A stretch of 64,000 bases of DNA from positions 15,934,001 to 15,998,000 of the forward strand of contig OX387198.1 of assembly GCA_947561715.1 (NCBI GenBank), given 5' to 3'. Shown here in pieces: positions 49,151 through 59,976 of the stretch. Below the pieces are notes generated by a model. The model was given only the letters and a program-made list of their open reading frames with translations. It ran no database searches and was not told the origin of the DNA. The position numbers and the translations under genes are program-made. Source of the stretch: Ascidia mentula. Taxonomy: Eukaryota; Chordata; Ascidiacea; Phlebobranchia; Ascidiidae. How positions within the stretch are numbered: position 1 is the first letter of the stretch; each line of letters starts with the position of its first letter.

Positions 49151-49334
49151 GTAGCAAGACTTTTCGAACCTAAGTATTCTCCATGGCGGTAACCTCGTTG
49201 GCCAGTGAACCAATCGGAAACGACATAAGTTTGCTGAGCAACACACATCACAACTGTCAAAAATCCCCAAAATTATGTAAATACATCAGAACTATTAAGC
49301 GTAAAGACTTTATTTGATGGAAAGTGAATAAAGA

Positions 49335-51125
49335 AAATTAATGTACAGCATAACACTCAGTACTAGCAAAATTATGAAAGCATTTGAAGGACTTTCTATA
49401 AAAGTGAACAAAGTCATTTACAGCAAACACTTGGTACCAGCAGAAATATTAAAGCATTTGAAGGCAATTTTTCTATAAGTGAACAAAGTCATTTACAGCG
49501 TACACTTGGTACCAGCAGAAACATTAAAGCATTTGAAGGCAATTTTAAGTGAACAAAGTCATTTACAGCAAACACTTGGTACCAGCAGAAAGATTAAAGC
49601 ATTTGAAGGCAATTTTAAGTGAACAAAGTCATTTACAGCAAACACTTGGTACCAGCAGAAATATTAAAGCATTTGAAGGCAATTTTAAGTGAACAAAGTC
49701 ATTTACAGCGTACACTTGGTATCAGCAGAAACATTAAAGCATTTGAAGGCAATTTTAAGTGAACAAAGTCATTTACAGCAAACACTTGGTACCAGCAGAA
49801 AGATTAAAGCATTTGAAGGCAATTTTAAGTGAACAAAGTCATTTACAGCAAACACTTGGTACCAGCAGAAATATTAAAGCATTTGAAGGCAATTTTAAGT
49901 GAACAAAGTCATTTACAGCAAACACTTGGTATCAGCAGAAATATTAAAGCATTTGAAGGCAATTTTAAGTGAACAAAGTCATTTACAGCAAACACTTGGT
50001 ACCAGCAGAAATATTAAAGCATTTGAAGGCAATTTTAAGTGAACAAAGTCATTTACAGCGTACACTTGGTATCAGCAGAAACATTAAAGCATTTGAAGGC
50101 AATTTTAAGTGAACAAAGTCATTTACAGCAAACACTTGGTACCAGCAGAAAGATTAAAGCATTTGAAGGCAATTTTAAGTGAACAAAGTCATTTACAGCA
50201 AACACTTGGTACCAGCAGAAATATTAAAGCATTTGAAGGCAATTTTAAGTGAACAAAGTCATTTACAGCAAACACTTGGTATCAGCAGAAATATTAAAGC
50301 ATTTGAAGGCAATTTTAAGTGAACAAAGTCATTTACAGCAAACACTTGGTACCAGCAGAAATATTAAAGCATTTGAAGGCAATTTTAAGTGAACAAAGTC
50401 ATTTACAGCAAACACTTGGTACCAGCAGAAATATTAAAGCATTTGAAGGCAATTTTAAGTGTACAAAGTCATTTACAGCAAACACTTGGTACCAGCAGAA
50501 ATATTAAAGCATTTGAAGGCAATTTTAAGTAAACTAAGTCATTTACAGCAAACACTTGGTACCAGCAGAAATATTAAAGCATTTGAAGGCAATTTTTCTA
50601 TAAGTGAACAAAGTCATTTACAGCATACACTTGGTACTAGCAGAAACATTAAAGCATTTAAAGGCAATTTTAAGTGTACAAAGTCATTTACAGCAAACAC
50701 TTGGTACCAGCAGAAATATTAAAGCATTTGAAGGCAATTTTAAGTGAACAAAGTCATTTACAGCAAACACTTGGTACCAGCAGAAATATTAAAGCATTTG
50801 AAGGCAATTTTAAGTGAACAAAGTCATTTACAGCAAACACTTGGTACCAGCAGAAATATTAAAGCATTTGAAGGCAATTTTAAGTAAACTAAGTCATTTA
50901 CAGCAAACACTTGGTACCAGCAGAAATATTAAAGTATTTGAAGGCAATTTTAAGTAAACTAAGTCATTTACAGCAAACACTTGGTACCAGTAGAAATATT
51001 AAAGCATTTGAAGGCAATTTTTCTATAAGTGAACAAAGTCATTCACAGCGTACACTTGGTACCAGCAGAAATATTAAAGCATTTGAAGGCAATTTTAAGT
51101 AAACTAAGTCATTTACAGCATAACA
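49335..51125 (+). repeat. 70-bp satellite, about 25 units, with higher-order structure
   Basis: The unit includes TCATTTACAGCAAACACTTG and CATTTGAAGGCAATTTTAAG. Most units are 70 bp; a few carry a 5-bp insertion (TTTTTCTATAAG). Five consecutive units (from about 49691) with a fixed order of variants (CGTAC/TATCAG, then CAAAC/ACCAG twice, CAAAC/TATCAG, CAAAC/ACCAG) recur from about 50041, a 350-bp higher-order period. Long open frames across it are an effect of stop-free monomers, not genes. Confidence 0.95.
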
Positions 51126-51362
51126 CTTGACAGAAATAATCAGACCATTCACACTCAAAAACGTTAATGTAAACTAACAACATTAATCAAAGGCTGAAAT
51201 TGCATTTCATTGTTAGCTTTTTGGTTTTGATGGGGACATATTTGAGGCCTCTGAATCAGAATGTGTGCAGCTTGACCGACCTGTTCACAGAAAAAAAGCT
51301 TAAATTATGTACTGTTTCCCAGCATTCAAAAACAACTCATGATTCTATTATGCTTAACAAAA

Positions 51363-54300
51363 TTAGAACTGATAATTCATTTTACCTTCATCTTTGGCAA
51401 TTCTCCCTGCCTTGTAAAACAGTTTGTTTCCAGGCCAGCGAGCGAAGCACAAATCTTTCACCTTTATTTCTTCAAAGTGTTTTATTTTCTTTCGGCCTTC
51501 CGTTTTCAAATCTGTAATCCGGTAGATGTCAAGGCATTCACCATCATCCAAGAACACTACTCGAATAAACTTGACCTCTACAAAACAAAAAGCCAGACAA
51601 AGATAAACACTTTAACAATATTTTAGTAATTTGTTCGTATTCATTACCTTGCAAATCATCTTGTTGTTGTGATGGTGCTGGTTGAACATCTGTCAAAAAC
51701 AATCAAAAGGTTAACCACATTTTATTTTGTCTTTAAACATTTAACTATACAGAGGCAATCAATAGTGCAAACCTTGCAAATCATCTTGTTGTTGTGATGG
51801 TGCTGGTTGAACATCTGTCAAAAACAATTGAAAGGTTAACCACATTTTATTTTGTCTTTAAACATTTAACTATACAGAGGCAATCAATAGTGCAAACCTT
51901 GCAAATCATCTTGTTGTTGTGATGGTGCTGGTTGAACATCTGTCAAAAACAATTGAAAGGTTAACCACATTTTATTTTGTCTTTAAACACTTAACTATGC
52001 AGAGGCAATCAATAGTGCAAACCTTGCAAATCATCTTGTTGTGATGGTGCTGGTTGAACATCTGTCAAAAACAATTGAAAGGTTAACCATATTTTATTTT
52101 GTCTTTAAACATTTAACTATACAGAGGCAATCAATAGTGCAAACCTTGCAAATCATCTTGTTGTGATGGTGCTGGTTGAACATCTGTCAAAAACAATTGA
52201 AAGGTTAACCATATTTTATTTTGTCTTTAAACATTTAACTATACAGAGGCAATCAATAGTGCAAACCTTGCAAATCATCTTGTTGTTGTGATGGTGCTGG
52301 TTGAACATCTGTCAAAAACAATTGAAAGGTTAACCATATTTTATTTTGTCTTTAAACATTTAACTATACAGAGGCAATCAATAGTGCAAACCTTGCAAAT
52401 CATCTTGTTGTTGTGATGGTGCTGGTTGAACATCTGTCAAAAACAAATAAAAAGTTAACCATTCACTGAAGAAATATATTTAATATAATACAAATCACAC
52501 ACAACACTTACCAGATGTAGAGGCACGAGCCTCCAACAACAGTCGAGCCTTTTCAACCCTTCTGTGTGGGTGTTGTACATTATATACTTGGTCAGCAACA
52601 GCAAGTGAATGACCAGAGGCTTTTGCCACAGCAATTTGAACCTCTTTTGGCTCATCTGCCATCCATGTGTGTATGAGTTTTCGTACTTCAGTCGCCGTTA
52701 AAGATGTGTTTTCAAACACAAAAGGAATAACCTTTTTAAAAATTTTTGAAAATTCTGCATTTGTCATTTTAAATGAGCCTGTTGCTGCTAAGTTTCTTGC
52801 TGACGTTGTTGGAAAAACTGGTGACTGCCCTGTAGGTTTTATCTTGTGATACATCCAAGCCAATTTACTGGTGGTTTCAATGTCTTGTAATTCAAGTGTA
52901 TTTAAAACAATGCACGCCGGTTGCTTGTCCTTCTGGTCCACCACCAGAATTGAGTAATTGCCCTCGTCAGTTTTTTCATAGTCCTGGAGCTCTCTAATGA
53001 GGAGACCAATCATTACAGATGGTCTACAGCCTAGTCTGCATATCACCCTGCAGAAAATATCCCCATACAATAGTTGCAGGTTTTCGTTTCCAACTTGGGA
53101 TTCAGACATGGCTCTAATTCTTGCAACTCTCTTGAATTCTTCGCTTTTTTCGTACTGTAGTATGGCATTATATGCATTTGATTTTATGTTGGACAACTTC
53201 TTTCTGGATTTTTCTTTAGTGTAAAATTCTCTTTTCTTTTTCTCTTTGTTTATGCGTGCATGCAGGTCCATTGTTTCCGAATGCACTAAATTTAAACATT
53301 TCTCGGAAATCAAATCAAACTGATTGTTTTTGTAAAATCTAAGGAAATTCAGTAATGTAGACAAATATGCAACTTTCGATGAAACTTGACCTTCACCTTT
53401 CAAATGTTGCTCTAAATTTTCAAAAATCTTTTGGGGGTTTTTAAATACTTCAATAGTTGGTATTAAAGTTCTTATTTGGTTGGCATTTGAGTGGGCCACT
53501 GCCTTGTCAACTCTTTTGCGTTTCCCTACTCCAAACTTTGATAAGTGCTCCTCATATTTAGTTATTACAGATTGCAAAGAACCAATCTGGGTCTTTGCAA
53601 CAAGAGTTTGAAATTGCTTGGATTTGGTGTCGATTGTTTTATGTAAATTTTCATAATGCTTAGATAAATTCTTTACTGCCCTTCCGCAAATGGGACAGAA
53701 GTGTCCCTCAAAATTTTGATACTTTCCAATTCTGTTTTTCTTCGCCCTACTGGCATACAGGAATTCTGACTTGTCCATGTCTGGATGGTATGTTTTGTAG
53801 TGGTATGTGACATTTTTATACAGCTTATCACATGCATGGCATTCCCTCAAACCACTTGATGATTCTACAAAGTATATTAAACGTTACTGAAGGCATATCC
53901 AAAAATTTTACACGTATTTTACTTTAGTTTTTAATTGACTAACCTAGAATAAAATTTATGTAACTTATAAAGCATACTTTTTATGTTGCTTTCTGGGTTG
54001 AACATTTTTTTTGAGTGTTTGCGGTCTTTTCTCCTTTTATGGTGATATCGCTCAATTTTTTTTCTGCAAATTAGTGAAGTGGTAAAATCTTTGTTACATA
54101 ACACAAGACATTAGCAAATTCTAACCTTTGGTCTTTTTTTGCTTTCCTGAAAAAAACAAAAACAACAGTATAAAATCTTGTAAACCTATTGATTCATTCA
54201 GACACTAATTATTCGCTGTTTCTCTATAGGAAGCAGGTTGCCAATTGTCTATTATTTAAAAATTTTAACAAACATTAATAGATAAAATATATTGCAAAAC

Positions 54301-56851
54301 AAAAATGGCATGGTCGGGTATGTAACACAATTTTATCATAAGTCTGCTTAAAGTGTAAAAAAATGAAAGGTCAGGTAAAGTAATTTTGAGGTTTCCTCAT
54401 GTTTGAAACTAATCAAATGATAAACACTCTAGCTTTTTTTTTATTTAGGATGTGAAGCTTTTCAACCTATTTAGGAGATTTAAAGACGTGTTAAATAGTT
54501 TTTAATGGAAACATGCAAACACAGTTGTTTGTGCAATTGTCACATAACTGGCATTTTAAAGTTTACACCATTGCATAAAGTTAGCAAAAATTTTTTTTCA
54601 GTTCTCATAAATGAATGAATGCAACTGTATTTTTTTTGTCTAAATCCTTAAACCAAAACCTCTTTTTAAATGTTGACCTAATCAACCTGACACAAAACAG
54701 ATCAACTTAATAAAAATTTTTTACTGACGCAACTCTATTTTGTTATGTAACAGTAATGTCACAATGACTAGTTTTTGAAAAACGTTGAAGATTTTTTTTG
54801 GACACTTTTTGAAAATATGACATATTGTGCTGCATAGGACAATAAATTTACCACAAAAAATGGAAGTTTTGTTATAGAGCTTGTGTCCCCAATTAAAAAT
54901 GGTTAAGTCCCCCCTCCCCCCGACTGATGTAAACAGCATGTAAAAAGTAACAAAACACTTACCATTTCAGAAATTGTTGGTATTGTTTATAGTCACTGCT
55001 ACTGCTGCTGGAGGAACTACTGCTACTGCTTTCTTCAGTAGAGTCATCAGATGACGATGATAAACTTGAATAAAAAGAAAATACATGTTTACATCACCCA
55101 ACGGTTTTCAGAAGTTAAAAGCACTAGTAATCATATATTTACCAATATAAGCTATCCTCATCACTGCTGCTATCAGAAAACTGTAGGGTTCTGTTAAAAA
55201 ATTAAAATTATAAAGTAAACAACCCAATTTTCTTTTATTTCTGCAACACCAAGATTGTTAAAGAAGCCAAAAACCATTCTTAGATGAGGGAGTTAAAAAC
55301 ATTTTTTTTAAAGTTTTACCACTGATCAGAAGCCAAGACAACTGATAAGAAGCCAATAAACGTTGTATATACCTTTTATGTTTCTTTGAAGCTTTTTCAT
55401 CCTTCTTATAGTCTCTAAAAATGATAATAAAATAAATTACACCACAAGAGTGAAAAATGCAATAAATTACACAGCAAGTAAAATAAAATAAAATAAATTA
55501 CACAGCAAGAGTGAAAAATGCTATGAAAAAAAGTGCCCAAAACATAAAATTTTGTGAAAATATGAATGAAAAGGGCTTTAAACAACTTGTGTAAAATGCA
55601 CATTAAATTCATTATCTAAACCAGGGGTTCTTAAAGTGGGGAGGGGGGGTGTAGATGCTTGGCAAGGGGGAGCGCAAACATTTTCAAAAATGACCAATCA
55701 GCGTTCCATTTGTATTTAGTATTTCCATGCAAAGAAACCTTTGTTTAAATGTTTGAAAGATTATGATGTTTGTCCCTCTTTACATCAGTTTTGTTACAAT
55801 GGTAACTGTGTACCAAAATTGATCATTATATTGTCGAAAATAGTTTTGCTACCTTTATCTGCGGCAAATATTTAAAGATATCGAAGTTTAGAAAAAAAGA
55901 GCAGTGCAGAGTATTTGCAGATTGTTTCGTTTCAAAAATGCAGTCACATCCCTCCCATTGACAAACGTTAAAAAAAGCTTGTTTTTGAATTGCGCATTTT
56001 TTGAGTTGTCGGACTAAGAGGGGGGCAAGATTTGACTAGTAAGGGGGCGCGACCAAAATAGTTTAAGAACCACTAATCTAATTACTACTTATAGTTACAG
56101 CCGCGGTTACGCTGTGTGAATCTCAAGATGTGCGTTCTGCGTTGTTACAGCGAACATTTGGGGCAGTGCATAAAAGTGACAAAATAATAATGTTCCGGGC
56201 CAGAGAATTTTTTAAATTGGTGTAGAACAAGCTTACAACATATAAATCACGTTATCATTGCATTTTTTTAAACACCTATGAAGTATAATCGCAACGCAAT
56301 GGGTTTGACAGTGATCAAAATGAATAGTTACATAATGCGTAGATAGCGAGCATTTGGGCGCTGCATACAAGTGTCAATTTAATGATGTTCCGGGTCATAG
56401 AATGTTCAAAAAAATGGTGAAGAATAAGCACAGAACATGTACATTACATTATTGTTGAGTTTTTTAAACACCTATAAGTGTATCGCAACGAAATGTGTTT
56501 GACCGCGGTCACCAATCAACTGCATCGTAAATGCTACGACTTACATAAATAACTCGCATTCGTAATAGCTAATTGTTACGTCATGTGTGAAACACAATTA
56601 TAGAAAAAAGATTTTTCGCACAAAAGACTGTGATCTTCATAGTATTAAAAATTTTTCATGCGGTCCACACGCTATTGTTGATAAAATTTTTTAAATAAAT
56701 TCGGTTAACCGAAGCTTCGATACATCACTACCAAAACTTAACATCAACTTAAAACACACAAAAGTTAAAATTAAAGAACAAGCATTTTTTCAAAAAAAAA
56801 AGTTAATTAAGCTTACTTGGCAAACAACTTTCTCCTTCTGAAATTGTCCAT
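51363..56851 (-). CDS. C2H2-like finger and tyrosine-recombinase-like protein with mini-exon repeats
   Basis: Fifteen minus-strand exons: 56817-56851, 55373-55414, 55143-55190, 54963-55064, 54126-54146, 53978-54063, 52512-53864, seven mini-exons (52392-52433, 52267-52308, 52145-52183, 52023-52061, 51898-51939, 51773-51814, 51648-51689) and 51363-51577. All phases match and the sum, 2190 nt, gives 729 residues from MDNFRRRKLFAK. Order: basic start; acidic Ser-rich region; Lys/Arg-rich region; two C2H2-like fingers (CHACDKL..., FCPICGRAVKNLSKHYENLH); a recombinase core-like domain; a Gln/Pro repeat of seven units; a C-terminal 70-residue piece with FLDDGE and CFARWPGNKLFYKAGR, Tudor-like as seen near BEN domains. 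In the core, RLGCRPS, a later Lys, TATEVRKL, ASGHS and a Tyr in ADQVYN fit the R-K-R-H-Y set of tyrosine recombinases (Crypton-type). Nuclear DNA binding is likely; strand cutting is unproven. No terminal repeats are seen, so a domesticated Crypton-like gene is the favoured reading. Confidence 0.82.
51648..52433 (-). repeat. Seven tandemly duplicated mini-exons (unit 122-125 bp)
   Basis: Each unit holds a 3' splice site, an exon of 42 nt (39 nt in units three and four of the transcript) and a 5' splice site. The exon starts and ends in phase 1 and encodes DVQPAPSQQQDDLQ, or the same less one Gln. Unit starts are spaced 122 or 125 bp. Introns are almost identical between units. Any number of these exons can be included or skipped without changing the frame. 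Confidence 0.95.
55622..56075. mobile_element. Non-autonomous hAT-type MITE in intron 1 of the recombinase-like gene
   Basis: Ends CAGGGGTTCTTAAAG and TTTAAGAACCACTA form terminal inverted repeats of hAT type. Flanks ATCTAAAC (55614-55621) and ATCTAATT (56076-56083) look like a slightly diverged 8-bp target duplication. No transposase inside. Confidence 0.75.
56084..56810. repeat. Two degenerate ~210-bp repeats in intron 1
   Basis: Blocks at about 56140-56320 and 56340-56520 share the order GCGAACATTTGGG, ATGTTCCGGG, AAACACCTATGAAG and CGCAACGAAATG (with small differences). Family unknown; no coding potential. Confidence 0.55.
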
Positions 56852-57227
56852 TTCGCCCTCCGCTGAACCACGTAACTTTGACAAAGAAAAACTGTGCCGA
56901 ACAAAGACTTTGAAATCAATGTAGCCGAAAATAATTTGACATAAAACCTTCTTTCATTTGAGTGAATAACTATTGGTTACAGAATAAAGCGTCAATTTAA
57001 AAAAAAAAAAAATAAAATAAACTGTTAAAAGATTTTTCATTCAAATATCATCAGGGCTCAATCTACCCAGAAATAATAACAATTGCACTACTGCCGCGGC
57101 GCTGAATTATTCTTTTTCTGGTACGGCTTATTTGCTTGACTAACACTGATCTTTGGTGCGGTTTCGAAATGCGCTTCAGCTTTCGTTCTTATGCGTTTTA
57201 TACAAAAAATTTTCATTTTTTGAAACA

Positions 57228-59975
57228 GCTAACAGCTTTAAATAACTAACACCAACACTGTTACGACGCACTAGTTAAATTCCAACACAGTGGGGCAACG
57301 CAAAAACAACTTGCAATGTAGGTCGAGTCGCAGCTGGGCATCTAAGCCCAGGGACAACCAGACGCCTAATAAACTGCATAAACGATCGAAACCTGCACGG
57401 TTGAAGGGACGCCTGTTTACTTGTAATGAAAACAATCACAACTTTGCTTTACTTCAAAGTAAACATTAAATTTACGCAGATTTATCGTCGGCTGAGAAAA
57501 TTGCAAACGTTATTCGAAAAGAAATTATAATTCGAAACCAAAATTTGCGTTTCCAACGCCCTGGTTGTTGGGAAACATGATTACTTGTAAATAACTGATG
57601 TTCGTGCGATCCATTTTGGAATTGTTTCGAAACACGCCTTAGTGTTCGTTGTTCTGTTAAATATTATAAAAACAATTACAATTTTACTTTACTTCAAAGT
57701 AAATATTCAATTTACGCATAATTAGCGTAAACTTGACATTAAAATAAACTGCTTTTCACACAAATAACAACTTTAAACTTTCGAATAGCAACATGCAGTT
57801 CGTGGATTGTTATTATTGTAAATCTATGACGTAATTATGTAACAATTTTATTGATAAACATAAGTGGTGTGATATTTTAGTAATTTATTGGCGGAACCCA
57901 AACCAACTTGCATTTCGTTGTTAAATCAAAACTAAATTTGGTTTGCATGCATTTTTCAAACGGGAATTCAAATGAGATCTACGTGCGGAACATTTTGGAA
58001 CTGTTCGAAACAGGCTTTTATTGTTTTTTTTCTTTTGTTCACAAAACATGTTCAATATTGCATGACGTTTTTGTAAATTGAAACAGTGGCTAACAGCCTT
58101 GTAAAACCATCACCAACACTGTCACGACGCACTAGTTAATTTCCAACACAGTGGGGCAACGCAAAAATAACTTGCAATGTAGGTCGAGTCGCAGCTGGGC
58201 ATCTAAAACTTAAGAGAAAAAAGCCCAGGGACAACCAGACGCCTAATAAACTGCATAAACGATCGAAACCTGCACGCAGGGTTGCCAGGGTGGCGGTATT
58301 CCCGCCCAATTGGCCTGGTTTTCAACATCGAGTTGCGGGTTATTTTTACGAGTTGCGGGTTGCGGTTTATTGGGCGGGTTCGCCAATGACATTTTCAACC
58401 CCTATAATCACGCATTCTGGCACTAATGTCTCATACCAAGAGTAAACCAATGCGTTCATTTCCCGACAAACGAAACAATCGTACGGCGCAGAGAGTAATA
58501 ATGCGTTCAGAGAAACACGCAGTGGGTGGGTGCGACAGAAACTTGAACCATGCAACTGGAGTCGTTTTTGCAAAGCAGCAATGGTGCTGAGAAAATTTTA
58601 TTTTTGCAAACAAATTTAAAAAATATAGTAACCAATGAACTAAGGATTGCTTGAGAAAACAATGCAGTCAAGAGGTCTTTCGTAGTGGGTAAATTTTTTT
58701 GCCATAATGCTTGCAGCTTCCACGTTTGATCGCTTTACACACGCGTATGACGAAACTACGGAATACAGATGTACGAGATTTTGTAGTTGTAAAAATACAT
58801 GTTTTAATTGATTGCGTTTTTTAAAGTTGTTAGTTTTAGTTATATTATGACCCAAATTCATCAAATATTGCAATGTTTTTGCTATGTATTAATGCTCCTT
58901 GCAATTAAAGAAAACGTAATAGGTAGCGCCATGGTCAGAACCAAATGTGAAAAAACGTAACCGCGGTAGGTTAAAGCTACTGAGTGCGACAATTCACTAA
59001 CAGTTGTCGATTTCAAGCTAAGTCAGAGTAAAATTGGGCTGGTTTTGGGCTTGTTTCAGAAATTTCTTGTTTGGACGGTTTTTGGGCTAGTTTTGGCAAA
59101 GCGTTGGGCGGTTTTAGAAAATTTTACCTGGCAACACTGCCTGCACGGTTGAAGGGACGCCCGATTACTTGTAATGAAAACAATCACCACTTTGCTTTAC
59201 TTCAAAGTAAACATTAAATTTACGCAGATTTATCGTCGGCTGAGAAAATTGCAAACGTTATTCGAAAAGAAATTATAATTCGAAACCAAAATTTGCGTTT
59301 CCAACGCCCTGGTTGTTGGGAAACATGATTACTTGTAAATAACTGATGTTCGTGCGATCCATTTTGGAATTGTTTCGAAACACGCCTTAGTGTTCGTTGT
59401 TCTGTTAAATATTATAAAAACAATTACAATTTTACTTTACTTCAAAGTAAATATTCAATTTACGCATAATTAGCGTAAACTTGACATTAAAATCAACTGC
59501 TTTTCACACAAATAACAACTTTAAACTTTCGAATAGCAACATGCAGTTCGTGGATTGTTATTATTGTAAATCTATGACGTAATTATGTAACAATTTTATT
59601 GATAAACATAAGTGGTGTGATATTTTAGTAATTTATTGGCGGAACCCAAACCAACTTGCATTTCGTTGTTAAATCAAAACTAAATTTGGTTTGCATGCAT
59701 TTTTCAAACGGGAATTCAAATGAGATCTACGTGCGGAACATTTTGGAACTGTTCGAAACAGGCTTTTATTGTTTTTTTTCTTTTGTTCACAAAACATGTT
59801 CAATATTGCATGACGTTTTTGTAAATTGAAACAGTGGCTAACAGCCTTGTAAAACCATCACCAACACTGTCACGACGCACTAGTTAATTTCCAACACAGT
59901 GGGGCAACGCAAAAATAACTTGCAATGTAGGTCGAGTCGCAGCTGGGCATCTAAAACTTAAGAGAAAAAAGCCCA
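57228..59975. repeat. Older ~865-bp tandem repeat (about 2.3 units), itself a diverged dimer
   Basis: CACCAACACTG starts at 57250, 58111 and 59859; the second interval is longer only because of the 863-bp insertion at 58277. Each unit contains two diverged relatives of the 423-bp satellite to the right, seen for example in GCGGAACCCAAACCAACTTG beside the satellite's GGGGAACCCAAACCAACTTC. No gene seen. Confidence 0.85.
58277..59139. mobile_element. hAT-type MITE with exact 8-bp target duplication
   Basis: Ends CAGGGTTGCCAGG and CCTGGCAACACTG are inverted repeats, flanked by CCTGCACG at 58269-58276 and 59140-59147. The matching position in the neighbouring repeat unit (about 57391-57398) is an empty site with a single CCTGCACG. 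Short open frames inside (58367-58873) show no transposase similarity. Confidence 0.92.
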
Positions 59976-59976
59976 G

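Noticed and set aside
50319-51102. Open frames through the 70-bp satellite (KHLVPAEILKHLKAI-type repeats)
   Set aside because: The monomer lacks stops in some frames and 70 is not a multiple of three, so the frames only cycle through the repeat.
58367-58873. Transposase remnants inside the 863-bp MITE
   Set aside because: Frames are short, overlapping and without hAT transposase motifs; the element looks non-autonomous.
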